A stretch of 64,000 nt of DNA from NCBI GenBank assembly GCA_016182965.1, contig JACPFM010000132.1, positions 1-64,000 on the forward strand, given 5' to 3'. Position 1 is the stretch's first letter, and the number at the start of each line of letters is the position of its first letter. Positions 26,444 to 36,439 of this stretch are shown piece by piece. The notes below the pieces were generated by a model, which was not told the DNA's origin, did not search any database, and saw only the letters and a list, made by a program, of their open reading frames with translations. Both the position numbers and the translations under genes were made by a program. The stretch comes from Deltaproteobacteria bacterium (lineage in GTDB: Bacteria > Myxococcota_A > Polyangia > Polyangiales > JADJMO01).

Positions 26444-28251
26444 CGGAGCACCGCCCAGGCAGCGAGGGACACCGCGCCGACGACGACCGCGAGGACGTAA
26501 TCGGGCGCGAACCCGGTCTGCATCGGGCGCGCGCGGCGCCCTGCGTCGATGGTGAAGTAACCGAGCCAGTTGATCATGCCGTCGATGACGTAGCGATCGA
26601 ACCAGGCGAAAGCGTCGGCCATCGCCAGGGTCACGCGACGGTAGCCGAACTCGTAGAGCCGGTTGACGGCGCGCGACTGCGCGATGCGCTCGACGGTGAC
26701 CATGACCTGGGGATTTTCGCGCTTGCCGCCGCCGAACATCGTCCACGCGAGGGCGATGCCACCGAGGCCGAGCGCCGCGGCGACCGCCGCGCCGACGCCG
26801 AAGTGGAAGTGGTAGGGCTCGCCGTACAGCCTGGCGAAGGGCGCCGCGAAGTACCCGGCGACGACCGCCAGCACCGCGAGCGCGACGAGCGGGAGCTTCA
26901 TCGACCAACCCGGCTCGTGGGCGTGCTTCGCCTGCTCGCTCGAGGGCGGGCCGAAGAAGGCGACGAACACCACCTTGCCCATGTAGAACGCGGTGAGGAA
27001 CGCGGTCGCGAGGAGGATCACGTAGGGGACGTGGTGGAGCTTGTGCTCGACGCCCTCGAGGACGAGATCCTTGCTGAAGAACCCGGAGAGGCCGGGCACG
27101 CCGGCGAGGGCCAGCGCGCCGATCGCGAAGGCGGCGCCGGTGAGGGGCATCTTCTTGAAGAGACCGCCCATCTTGCCGATCTCGTTCGAGTGCACCGCGT
27201 GGATCGCGCTGCCGGCGGCGAGGAAGAGCAGGGCCTTGAAGAAGGCGTGCGTCGTGAGGTGGAAGAACCCGGCGAGCACCGACCCGGCGCCGAGCGCGGC
27301 GACCATGTAGCCGAGCTGCGAGCAGGTGGAGTAGGCGAGGACCTTCTTGATGTCCGTCTGCACGAGCGCGAGGAGCGCCGCGAACAGCGCGGTGACCGCG
27401 CCGAGGACCAGCATCACGGTGCGCGTCGTGGGCGACTGCACGAACAGCGGATCGGCGCGGACCACGAGGAACACGCCGGCCGCGACCATCGTCGCCGCGT
27501 GCAGCAGCGCGGAGACCGGCGTCGGGCCCTCCATCGCGTCGGGCAGCCAGACGTGCAGCGGGAACTGCGCCGATTTGCCGACGACGCCGAGGAACAGCAG
27601 CATGGTGACGGCGGTGGCGACCGCCGGCTCGAGCTTCACGTTCCACGCGAAGGTGCCGGTCGCGACGAACAGCGACAAGAGCGCGAACAGGATGCCCATG
27701 TCGGCGAACTTGGTGACCCAGAACGCCTTCACCGCCGCGTGCGCCGCGCTCGGCTTCTTGTAATAGAAGCCGATGAGCAGGTAGCTCGTGACGCCGACCA
27801 GCTCCCACCCGACGAAGAGCTGCAGGAGGTTCGGCGCGATCACCAGCACGTTCATGCTGAAGAGGAACAGCGCGTGGTAGGTGAAGTACCGCCCGAAGTC
27901 GGCCGGCGGCTCGTCGTGCATGTAGCCGAGCGAGAAGACCTGCACGCAGAGGGCGACGAAGCACACCACCGCGAGCATCGACGCCGACACGCCGTCGACG
28001 TGCACGCCCGCCTCGGCGATGACGCGCGCCGAGGAGCGGATCCACGGGACGGTGAAGAGCTCGGTGCCCGTCTGCCCGAGGCGCGACAGGAGCAGCATGA
28101 CCGCGGCGCCGAACGACACGACCGAGCCGAGCACGGTGAGGGCGGCGGCCGGGGCGCCGCGGCGACGGATGAACGGCGTCGCCGCGAGGAACAGCGCGAC
28201 GAGCGCCGGGGTCAGCGTCGCGACCAGGGCCAGGGTGATGGGCCGGCTCAT
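26440..28251 (-). CDS. nuoL: Complex I subunit L
   Basis: The product is 603 aa. It has the NuoL antiporter core (FVGWELVGVTSYLLIGFYY with the conserved Glu, GKSAQFPLHVWLPDAMEGPTPVSALLHAATM, QTDIKKVLAYSTCSQLGYM) and a C-terminal lateral helix ending in a final membrane segment. The length is typical for the family. The ATG start overlaps the nuoK stop by 4 bases. It forms the distal end of the membrane arm and translocates protons. Confidence 0.96.
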   Translation of the reverse strand: MSRPITLALVATLTPALVALFLAATPFIRRRGAPAAALTVLGSVVSFGAAVMLLLSRLGQTGTELFTVPWIRSSARVIAEAGVHVDGVSASMLAVVCFVALCVQVFSLGYMHDEPPADFGRYFTYHALFLFSMNVLVIAPNLLQLFVGWELVGVTSYLLIGFYYKKPSAAHAAVKAFWVTKFADMGILFALLSLFVATGTFAWNVKLEPAVATAVTMLLFLGVVGKSAQFPLHVWLPDAMEGPTPVSALLHAATMVAAGVFLVVRADPLFVQSPTTRTVMLVLGAVTALFAALLALVQTDIKKVLAYSTCSQLGYMVAALGAGSVLAGFFHLTTHAFFKALLFLAAGSAIHAVHSNEIGKMGGLFKKMPLTGAAFAIGALALAGVPGLSGFFSKDLVLEGVEHKLHHVPYVILLATAFLTAFYMGKVVFVAFFGPPSSEQAKHAHEPGWSMKLPLVALAVLAVVAGYFAAPFARLYGEPYHFHFGVGAAVAAALGLGGIALAWTMFGGGKRENPQVMVTVERIAQSRAVNRLYEFGYRRVTLAMADAFAWFDRYVIDGMINWLGYFTIDAGRRARPMQTGFAPDYVLAVVVGAVSLAAWAVLR

Positions 28252-28562
28252 GACTTCATCTCGCTCGCGAGGTCGATGCGCGTGTCACCGTGAGCTCGGT
28301 AGACGAGGATCACGATCGCGAGACCCACGGCGACCTCGGCGACCGTGAGCGCGAGCGAGAACAGCGCGAAGATCTGACCCTGCGCGCCGCTCCCCGACAT
28401 GCTGGGGCGGAACCGGCTGAAGGACACGAACACCAGGTTGGCGGCGTTCGCCATCAGCTCGATGGACAACAGCACCGCCACGATCTGGCGGCGAGTGAGG
28501 ATGCCGTACACGCCGACGGCGAACAGCGCCGAGGCGAGTAGCAGGCAATGCGAGAGCGTCAC
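28248..28562 (-). CDS. nuoK: Complex I subunit K
   Basis: The product is 104 aa with three membrane helices. It has the NuoK signatures GVYGILTRRQIVAVLLSIELMANAANLVF (conserved Glu in helix 2) and LTVAEVAVGLAIVILVYR (conserved Glu in helix 3); key acidic residues lie in both. The GTG start overlaps the nuoJ stop by 4 bases, and its own stop overlaps nuoL. Confidence 0.95.
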   Translation of the reverse strand: MTLSHCLLLASALFAVGVYGILTRRQIVAVLLSIELMANAANLVFVSFSRFRPSMSGSGAQGQIFALFSLALTVAEVAVGLAIVILVYRAHGDTRIDLASEMKS

Positions 28563-29137
28563 GGTGACACCTCATTGGCAACGGGCTTTGCGGACGACGC
28601 CTTCGCCGCGAGGGGACGACGGACGAACCCAGGGACCTCCGCGCCCGGATCGCGCTTCCGCGCGATGACCACCGCGCCGATGATCGCGACGAGCAGAAGG
28701 AGCGAGACCACCTCGAACGCGAGGACGTGATCGATGAGCAGCCCGCGCCCGAGATCGTTCGCGGTGACCACCGGCGGACGAACGCCGGAGTCGAGCTCCG
28801 GCGTCATCTTGATCGCGGCGGCGACCCCGCCGAACAGCGCGCCGGCGGCGAACACGCCGCGCGGAACGTTGACCGTCTCGGCCTCGACCACGAGGCCCTC
28901 GTGCTTGCGGGTCATCATCACGCCGAAGATGAGCAGCGTGCTGATGCCGCCGACGTACAGGAGCACCTGCACGCCCGCGAGGAACGACGCGTCGAGCATC
29001 GCGTACAGCGCCGCGGTCAACAGCAGCGTCGCGCCGAGCCACAGGGCCGCGCGGATCAGGTTCTTGCTGCGCACCACGAAAATGGCCGACACCAACGTGC
29101 AGGCGGCCATGAAGCCGAAACCGACCGAGGCCGTCAC
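28559..29137 (-). CDS. nuoJ: Complex I subunit J
   Basis: The product is 192 aa with five membrane helices. The NuoJ hallmark is LLYVGGISTLLIFGVMMTRK, preceded by NLIRAALWLGATLLLTAALY. The GTG start at 29137 overlaps the end of nuoI by 4 bases. The C-terminal 25 residues are a charged Ala/Lys-rich extension. It sits in the channel between NuoH and the antiporter subunits. Confidence 0.93.
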   Translation of the reverse strand: MTASVGFGFMAACTLVSAIFVVRSKNLIRAALWLGATLLLTAALYAMLDASFLAGVQVLLYVGGISTLLIFGVMMTRKHEGLVVEAETVNVPRGVFAAGALFGGVAAAIKMTPELDSGVRPPVVTANDLGRGLLIDHVLAFEVVSLLLLVAIIGAVVIARKRDPGAEVPGFVRRPLAAKASSAKPVANEVSP

Positions 29138-29982
29138 GGCGTCCTCCCTTCGAGCGCAGGCGCCTGCGCGACCTTCGTGCTCGGCTTCCCCTCGTCGCCG
29201 GCGGATGCCGGCGCGCGCACTGGTTCGGCGGACGCCGGCGCGCGCACCGATTCCGCCTTCTTGGCGTCCCCATCGGCCTTCACATCCGCCTCCGGCTTCG
29301 CTTCGGGCTTCGCCTCCGCGACCGGCTTCGCTTCCGCAACCGGCTTCGCTTCCGCCTTCGCTTCCGCAACCGGCTTCGCTTCCGCCTTCGGTTCCGCCTT
29401 CGCGTTCGCGTCCGCGTTCGCGTTCGCGTTCGCGTTCGCCTCCGCCTTCACAGGCTTCGCCGCCGCCGGCTTCTTCTCCGCCACCGCCTTCTCGGCCTTC
29501 TTGCCCTCCTGCATCTCCTGCAGTCGGGTGCCGTTCGCCCACGCGGTCGTCTTCTTGTTGGCGTTGGCGCGCAGCCGCTCGAGCGGCAGCACCAGATCCT
29601 CACGCGCGTACGCCGGCACCTCCGGCTCGCGCACCATCACGATCGAGTCGCTGTTGCAGACCTGCACGCACAGCTCGCACTGGATGCAGGCAGACAGATC
29701 GAGCGTGAAGTCGTCGGGGTACGCGCGCTTCTTGCCGGTGACCGGCGACTCGCGCTTGCCGCCGCTCTTCACCTTGATGACCTGCGAGGGGCAGATCTTC
29801 TCGCAGGCCATGCAGGCGACGCAGGAGATCTCACCGTGCTCGTCGTCGGTCAGCGCGAAGCTCGCGCGGTAACGCTCCGCGCGCGGGCGGATGACGTCGG
29901 GGAACTCCACCGTCTGCGGCGCCCGGAACATCGTCTTGAACGTCGTGCCCAGGGCCCTGAAGGCGTCGAAGAAGTAGCCCAT
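29134..29982 (-). CDS. nuoI: Complex I subunit I with a long Ala/Lys-rich C-terminal tail
   Basis: The product is 282 aa. Two [4Fe-4S] clusters are bound by Cys54, 57, 60, 64 and Cys99, 102, 105, 109, the N6a/N6b clusters that lead to N2. NuoI normally ends near residue 160. Here residues from about 160 to 282 are a disordered tail of Ala, Lys, Glu and Pro, with repeats of the type VAEAKPEAKP and EANANANANA encoded by a hexamer microsatellite at 29285-29455. The tail is cytoplasmic and may contact other proteins. The start ATG shares one base with the nuoH stop. Confidence 0.93.
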   Translation of the reverse strand: MGYFFDAFRALGTTFKTMFRAPQTVEFPDVIRPRAERYRASFALTDDEHGEISCVACMACEKICPSQVIKVKSGGKRESPVTGKKRAYPDDFTLDLSACIQCELCVQVCNSDSIVMVREPEVPAYAREDLVLPLERLRANANKKTTAWANGTRLQEMQEGKKAEKAVAEKKPAAAKPVKAEANANANANADANAKAEPKAEAKPVAEAKAEAKPVAEAKPVAEAKPEAKPEADVKADGDAKKAESVRAPASAEPVRAPASAGDEGKPSTKVAQAPALEGRTP

Positions 29983-30959
29983 CACCGACCTCCCGGCATC
30001 AGCTGCACCCACGTCGCCGCGGCCAGCACGAGGAACACGCCGATCGGCGTCAGCCACTTCCAGCAGAGGTCCATCAGCTGGTCGGACCGGAACCTGAGGA
30101 GCGACCAACGCACCCAGTAGACGGCCGCGAACAAGAGGAGCGTCTTGAGCACCATCCAGTGCAGACCGGGCGCGAAGGGGCCGTCCCACCCGCCGAGGAA
30201 GAGCGACGCGCCGACCGCGGAGCCGACCAGCGTGTGGACGTACTCGGCCATGTAGAAGAGGGTGAACTTGGCGCCGGTGTACTCGGTGGTGATGCCGGCG
30301 ACGAGCTCGCTCTCGGCCTCGGGGATGTCGAACGGGATGCGGTTCGACTCGGCGAGCATCGCGAGGAAGAAGAGGACGAACGCGGGCAGGCCCGGGATGA
30401 CCGGCCACAGCGCGACCCAGTGGTGCTGCTGCTGCCACTGCACGATGCCCGACACCTGCATGGTGCCGGAGAGGATCACCGGGACCATCACAGCGAGCAC
30501 CAGCGGCACGGCGTAGGAGACCGCCTGCGCGACCGCGCGCATGCCGCCGAGGAGCGCGAACTTGTTGTTGCTCGCCCAGCCGGCCATGAAGGTCGGGATG
30601 ACCATCAGCGCGCCGATCGCCAGGATCCACAGCACGCCGATGTCGAGGTCGGCGGTGACGGCCGTCGCCGAGAAGGGGACGACCGCCGCGGCGCCGAGCG
30701 CGAACAGCGTCGCGAGGATCGGCGCGAGATCGAAGAGGCTCCGATCGGCGTCGCGCGGGACGATGTCCTCCTTCTGCAGGAGCTTCACCACGTCGGCGAG
30801 CGGCTGGAACAACCCGACCGGGCCGACGATCGTCGGGCCGAGACGCGACTGCATGCGGCCGGCGAACTTGCGCTCGAACCAGATGCCGATGGCGATCGTC
30901 GAGAGGATCGCGGTGATGATGACGGCGCCGTAGGACGCGCCACGAAACAGGGCGTTCAT
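29982..30959 (-). CDS. nuoH: Complex I subunit H
   Basis: The product is 325 aa with about 8 membrane helices. The motifs are ERKFAGRMQSRLGPTIVGP, GLFQPLADVVKLLQKEDIVP, and FDIPEAESELVAGITTEYTG, with the conserved Glu/Asp residues of the quinone chamber and E-channel. It follows nuoD directly (4-base overlap), without nuoE, nuoF or nuoG in between. Confidence 0.96.
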   Translation of the reverse strand: MNALFRGASYGAVIITAILSTIAIGIWFERKFAGRMQSRLGPTIVGPVGLFQPLADVVKLLQKEDIVPRDADRSLFDLAPILATLFALGAAAVVPFSATAVTADLDIGVLWILAIGALMVIPTFMAGWASNNKFALLGGMRAVAQAVSYAVPLVLAVMVPVILSGTMQVSGIVQWQQQHHWVALWPVIPGLPAFVLFFLAMLAESNRIPFDIPEAESELVAGITTEYTGAKFTLFYMAEYVHTLVGSAVGASLFLGGWDGPFAPGLHWMVLKTLLLFAAVYWVRWSLLRFRSDQLMDLCWKWLTPIGVFLVLAAATWVQLMPGGR

Positions 30960-32173
30960 CGGTCCACCTCACCCATGATGGGGTCGAGCGATCCGAGGAT
31001 CGCCACCGCGTCGCTGACCGTGAACCCCGGAAGGATGTACGGGATCGCGGAGAGCGCGTGCAGGCTCGGCGAGCGGATCTTCAAGCGGTAGGGGGCGGTC
31101 GGCGTGTCGCCGCCGCCGATCAGGAACGTGCCGAGCTCGCCGCGCGGCGTCTCGATGCCCACGTACACCTGACCGCCGGCGACCTTGGCCTGGGTCGGCT
31201 GACGCACGGCCTTGTACCCGTTGATCGGTCCCTCGGGCATGCCGTCGAGCGCGAGGCGGCAGAGGCGGATGCTCTCGGCGACCTCGTCGAAGCGCACCTT
31301 GGTGCGCGCCCAGCAGTCGCCGCCGCGCTCGACGATGACCTTGGGCACGAGCTCGTCGTAGGCGGCGTACGGCGCGTCGCGGCGCAGGTCGTGGTCGACG
31401 CCCGATCCGCGGAGGTTCGGCCCGGTGATCCCGAGCTCGAGGGCGAGCTCGCCGTCGAGGATGCCGACGCCCTCGGTGCGCGCGCGGAAGATCGCGTTGT
31501 CGACGCTCATGCGCGCGTAGTCGGGGATGCGCAGCTCGATTTCGTCGAGCACCGCGCGCACCTTCTTGTCGAACCCGGGCGGCAGGTCGTGGCGGTTCCC
31601 GCCGATGGTGTGCGTGTTGTAGTGGAAGCGCGCGCCGGTCAACTCCTCGAAGAGGTCGAGGACCATCTCGCGCTCGCGGAAGCAGTGGAGGAACAGCGTC
31701 GAGCCGCCGCCGAGCGCGCCGCCGAGATCGAGCGTGAACGTGCCGAGCGCGACGAGGTGCGAGGCGATGCGCTGGAGCTCGGCGAGCAGCACGCGGAGCC
31801 ACTTGGCGCGCCGCGGCACCTCGACGTTCATGATCTTCTCGAACGCCATGTTCAGCGCCTGCTCGTTCGTCATCGGCGCGACGTAGTCGTTCTTGTCGAC
31901 GATCGGCGTCTGCTGCACGTACGTGAGCTTCTCGCAGAGCTTCTCGACGGCGCGGTGGAGGAAGCCGAGGTAGGGCGTCGCCTTGATGACCACCTCGCCG
32001 TCGAGGTGCAGGTCCATGCGGAAGACGCCGTGCGTGGACGGGTGCTGCGGCCCGAAGTGCAGCAGCATCATGTCGGCTTCGGGGTCGTAGTGTTTGATCG
32101 ACAGGTGCGGATCGACCCTGCCGCGTCGTGCGCTCTGAAGCTCCACTTTTTCCTCGCTCGCGTCCTCGCTCAT
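30956..32173 (-). CDS. nuoD: Complex I subunit D
   Basis: The product is 405 aa, the 49-kDa type subunit. It contains LHFGPQHPSTHGVFRMDLHLDGE (the quinone-binding His-Thr segment), GFLHRAVEKLCE, and PIVDKNDYVAPMTNEQALN where hydrogenases have the first CxxC. The C-terminus is SLDPIMGEVDR, the usual NuoD ending. The ATG at 32173 overlaps the nuoBC stop (ATGA). The N-terminal 30 residues are charged and specific to this protein. Confidence 0.96.
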   Translation of the reverse strand: MSEDASEEKVELQSARRGRVDPHLSIKHYDPEADMMLLHFGPQHPSTHGVFRMDLHLDGEVVIKATPYLGFLHRAVEKLCEKLTYVQQTPIVDKNDYVAPMTNEQALNMAFEKIMNVEVPRRAKWLRVLLAELQRIASHLVALGTFTLDLGGALGGGSTLFLHCFREREMVLDLFEELTGARFHYNTHTIGGNRHDLPPGFDKKVRAVLDEIELRIPDYARMSVDNAIFRARTEGVGILDGELALELGITGPNLRGSGVDHDLRRDAPYAAYDELVPKVIVERGGDCWARTKVRFDEVAESIRLCRLALDGMPEGPINGYKAVRQPTQAKVAGGQVYVGIETPRGELGTFLIGGGDTPTAPYRLKIRSPSLHALSAIPYILPGFTVSDAVAILGSLDPIMGEVDR

Positions 32174-33435
32174 CTCCAGGGGGGGCACGCCTTGTCCGCA
32201 GGGAAGTCCTTGCGGAGCGGGTGCCCCTCCCACGTCTCGGGCAGCATGATCCGTCGCAGATCGGGGTGGCCGTCGAAGCGCACGCCGACGAGATCGAACT
32301 GCTCGCGTTCCTGCCAGTCGGCGCCCGCGAAGACGCCGACGAGCGACGTCACGCTCTGTCCTGGCTCGAGCTGCACCCGCCATGCCGCGAGGCGCGAGCC
32401 CTTGCCGACCGTGCGTAGCGCGTAGGCGACCTCGAAGCGCTCGGGCGACGGCGCCTTGCCGGCCTTCGCCGCGAAGTGCGTCGCGACCACGTAGACCAGC
32501 TGACGGTAGCCGGCCGCGCGCAGCCGACGCGCGAGCTCGTAGTGGCGATCGGCCGCCACGATCGGCGCGCCGTCCTTCGGGAGCTCGGTGACGCCGAGCT
32601 CGGCGAGGATCGCCTCGAGCTCGGGCGCGCGCTCCTGCGCACCCGGGATCGAGACGGGCTCGTACTCGGCGATCGTCGGCTCGGCCTCGCCGTCCTTCGG
32701 CTCGTCGCTGCCGTCGAGCGACGACGCCTCGAGCGCGGACGTGATCTGCTGCTCGTTCAGCGCGGGGTCGCGCGACGGATCGACGAAGCGCCCGATGGAG
32801 GGGCGCGTGATGTCGAGCAGCGTCGGGTTGGGCTCGGCGGCGACCGGCTTGCCGTGGCGGCGCGCCTTGATCTTCTCCTGCAGGCGCAAGAGGCCGTGCA
32901 TCAGCGCCTCGGGGTTCGGCGGGCAACCCGGGATGTAGACGTCGACCGGGATGATGGTGTCGATGCCCGGAACGACCGAGTAGAGGTTCCGGTAGAAGTC
33001 GCCGGAGATCGCGCAGGAGCCCATGGCGATCGCCCACTTCGGCTCGGGCATCTGGTCCCACAGCGCCTTCACGCGCGGGGCCATCTTCACGGTGATCGTC
33101 CCGGCGATCACCATGACGTCGGACTGGCGCGGCGTCGCGCGCACGATGGTGCCCATGCGATCGAGGTCGACCCGGCTGGCGGCCGCGGCCATCAGCTCGA
33201 TGCCGCAGCAGCTCGTGGCCATGGGGAAGACCCACAGGCTGTTGCGCATGCCCCACTCGAGGAGCTGATCGAGCGAGCCCGTCGCCACCGAGAGCCCCGG
33301 GACGGCGAGCATCGTCTTGTACAGCGGATGCTCGTACCCGAGGTCGCTCTCGTCCACGCCACTGCGGGCTGCTCTCGCGTCGGTCGGACCGTCGGCCACG
33401 ACCGGGAGCCTCCGCCCGATGTCACTCACTGCCAT
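32170..33435 (-). CDS. nuoBC: Complex I subunits B and C fused in one polypeptide
   Basis: The product is 421 aa. Residues 35-190 are NuoB, with the N2-cluster cysteines Cys76, Cys77, Cys141 and Cys171 (ATSCCGIELM, GSCAISG, IPGCPPNPEA). Residues 195-290 form an acidic, low-similarity linker. Residues 295-421 are NuoC, ending with the signature ADWQEREQFDLVGVRFDGHP and LPETWEGHPLRKDFP. No stop or restart signal lies between the two domains. The start ATG lies inside the end of nuoA (10-base overlap). A B-C fusion is less common than the C-D fusion. Confidence 0.92.
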   Translation of the reverse strand: MAVSDIGRRLPVVADGPTDARAARSGVDESDLGYEHPLYKTMLAVPGLSVATGSLDQLLEWGMRNSLWVFPMATSCCGIELMAAAASRVDLDRMGTIVRATPRQSDVMVIAGTITVKMAPRVKALWDQMPEPKWAIAMGSCAISGDFYRNLYSVVPGIDTIIPVDVYIPGCPPNPEALMHGLLRLQEKIKARRHGKPVAAEPNPTLLDITRPSIGRFVDPSRDPALNEQQITSALEASSLDGSDEPKDGEAEPTIAEYEPVSIPGAQERAPELEAILAELGVTELPKDGAPIVAADRHYELARRLRAAGYRQLVYVVATHFAAKAGKAPSPERFEVAYALRTVGKGSRLAAWRVQLEPGQSVTSLVGVFAGADWQEREQFDLVGVRFDGHPDLRRIMLPETWEGHPLRKDFPADKACPPWR

Positions 33436-33791
33436 CGCAGCGCCTCTTTCTTGATCGCGTAGAGCCACCCGAGCATCAGCACGAGGACGAACACGATCGC
33501 GGCGACGAGGCCGGGCATGCCCAGCTCGCGCAACACTACGGCCCAGGGGAACAGGAACACCGCCTCGACGTCGAACACGACGAAGAACAGGGCGACGACG
33601 TAGTAGCGGGCGTGGAACTGCATCCACGCCATGCCGGTGGGCTCTTCACCACACTCGTAGGTTCGGGTCTTGAGCGCGCTGCCTTCGGCCCGCGCCTTCA
33701 CGCGCAACACGCGCGCGACGGCGAGCATGCCGACGCCGACCAGGGTCGAGACGACGAGGAAGGACAGCGCGGATAGCCAGGCGGACTGCAT
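33426..33791 (-). CDS. nuoA: Complex I subunit A
   Basis: The product is 121 aa with three membrane helices. The NuoA signatures are the loop with KTRTYECGEEPTGMAWMQFH (conserved Cys) and HARYYVVALFFVVFDVEAVFLFPWAV (conserved Asp/Glu). It is the first gene of the core complex I operon. A ferredoxin gene lies 126 bases upstream on the same strand. Confidence 0.95.
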   Translation of the reverse strand: MQSAWLSALSFLVVSTLVGVGMLAVARVLRVKARAEGSALKTRTYECGEEPTGMAWMQFHARYYVVALFFVVFDVEAVFLFPWAVVLRELGMPGLVAAIVFVLVLMLGWLYAIKKEALRWQ

Positions 33792-33917
33792 CGTGGCTCC
33801 TGTTTTCGGCTCGGCGGGTGCCGCGCACGCCCACGGCGCAATCTCTGCGCGTCAGGTGCATGGCCTTCGCGCAATAGGTCGCCCGGAGCGCGCGCAGGCA
33901 CGCGCAGGATTTGCGCC

Positions 33918-34223
33918 TTAGTTACGGAACCGCGAGGGGAAGTCGCCGCTGCTGGCGCGAGCTTTGAGGTCGGCGTCGTCCGGGTGCAGCTCGATCGCGC
34001 GGGCGATCAGCTGCGCCTCGGTCTCGGCATGATCCGGATCCGGGAGGCAGCACTCCACGGGACAAACGGCCTGGCAGGCCTCTTTGTCGTGGAATCCCAC
34101 GCACTCGGTGCAGCGATCGCGGTCGATGACGTAGGTGTCATCGCCCTGGCTGATCGCCTCGTTCGGGCACTCGGGCTCGCAGGCCCCGCAATTGATGCAC
34201 GCGTCGGTGATGTGAGTTGCCAT
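33918..34223 (-). CDS. 2[4Fe-4S] ferredoxin (YfhL/FdxA type)
   Basis: The product is 101 aa. The cluster motifs are CINCGACEPECP near residues 10-21 and CTECVGFHDKEACQAVCP, in which the insertion between the second and third Cys is typical of the YfhL/Alvin ferredoxins with a low-potential cluster pair. A charged C-terminal extension follows. The start ATG at 34223 gives MATHITDACINCGAC, the canonical beginning; the open frame beyond has no support. It lies upstream of nuoA in the same direction and could carry electrons from the korAB product to the complexes here (inference). Confidence 0.92.
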   Translation of the reverse strand: MATHITDACINCGACEPECPNEAISQGDDTYVIDRDRCTECVGFHDKEACQAVCPVECCLPDPDHAETEAQLIARAIELHPDDADLKARASSGDFPSRFRN

Positions 34224-34281
34224 GTCGGGCCGACGCCTAAGCAAGCTGTCGGCCAGCGTTCGGCTTTGGACCGGAGGGGGG

Positions 34282-34839
34282 TCAGTCGACCTGCACCGGC
34301 ACACCACAGCCGTTGTTTGTGCGGGCAACCACGATGAGAGCGTCCTCTTGGTGGGCCCCCCAGACGGTGGTGACGCGCACGAGCATGTCGTCGCCGGCGC
34401 TGGCCAGCACGACCTCGCCTTTTTCGGCGATTCTCTGGTCCGCGAACCTCACGGCGGGGTCGACGCGCACCGACAGCACCGACGGCCCGGAGTCTTTCTC
34501 CGGGTTGATTCGATATGGAACACCCGCCAGCATCCGCGGTACCTCGACCGCAAGAAACACTCCCGGGCGCGCAGGCGATTCGTCGGTCACTCCGACCTTC
34601 GCGGTCGGCGGCAGCATGGCGTCGCCGTCCCACGCGAGGATCATGCACCGCGTACCCCGCTCGCTCCTCACCTTTCGGGCGATCGTGTGGTCGGGTCGGA
34701 CGCAGAGCCCACCGATGCAGGTGGTCGGATCCGTCGAAGCGCCGCCGCGCGCCTTCGGACGCGGGCTCGAGCAGCCGGAGGCGCCGAGCACCGCGAGCGA
34801 GCTCGCCACGAGCAACCAGCGACGGGTCGAAACGGTCAC
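34282..34839 (-). CDS. Putative lipoprotein, unknown family
   Basis: The product is 185 aa from a GTG at 34839. The N-terminus VTVSTRRWLLVASSLAVLGASGC has a basic stretch, hydrophobic core and lipobox Cys23. The mature protein has Cys pairs (TTCIGGLC, RCMILAW, NNGCGVP) and beta-rich segments. I do not recognise a domain. It ends 58 bases upstream of the ferredoxin start and could be read together with it. The frame is open further upstream, but that part is low-complexity and overlaps the repeat before glyA. Confidence 0.65.
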   Translation of the reverse strand: MTVSTRRWLLVASSLAVLGASGCSSPRPKARGGASTDPTTCIGGLCVRPDHTIARKVRSERGTRCMILAWDGDAMLPPTAKVGVTDESPARPGVFLAVEVPRMLAGVPYRINPEKDSGPSVLSVRVDPAVRFADQRIAEKGEVVLASAGDDMLVRVTTVWGAHQEDALIVVARTNNGCGVPVQVD

Positions 34840-34940
34840 GTCCAGATCGTGGCCTCCCGCTCCTTGGACGTTCACGGCCGGGCGCGGTCGCCCTCCCCGT
34901 TGCCCCGCAGGGCCCCTCCTTCTACGCAGGGCCAGATCCC

Positions 34941-35007
34941 GAGGTCCAAAGTCGAACGTTCCAGCCGAACACGACCTTCGACCTTCGACCTCTCGCCCTT
35001 CGACCCC
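34941..35007. repeat. Dispersed TCGACCTTCGAC-type repeat upstream of glyA
   Basis: The right arm CGACCTTCGACCTTCGACC (34972-34990) matches the repeat at 8239-8262 closely. The left arm (GGTCCAAAGTCGAACG) is a diverged complement. It lies in the 181 bases between divergent genes, just ahead of the glyA start, so in the glyA mRNA it would be leader sequence. Confidence 0.65.
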
Positions 35008-35020
35008 GGAGCCCCTGCCC

Positions 35021-36283
<1,263 letters not shown>

Positions 36284-36439
36284 TCGCGCAATCGCGGACG
36301 AGCTTGGGCGCGCCGCGCGCCGGATCTGAGCTCGGGGCCGCCCCGCGGCGCCTGCGGGCGTTCGTCGGCGAGGCCCGCCGGCGCCGCGGTTGACCCCACG
36401 CCGATTCGACCGCGGGTGGAGGCGTCGCGGTGCCGCTCG

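Noticed and set aside
24893..29872. Plus-strand frames over nuoN to nuoI, up to about 535 codons
   Set aside because: They are shadow frames of the complex I genes with Arg/Asp/His-rich junk translations and no start signals.
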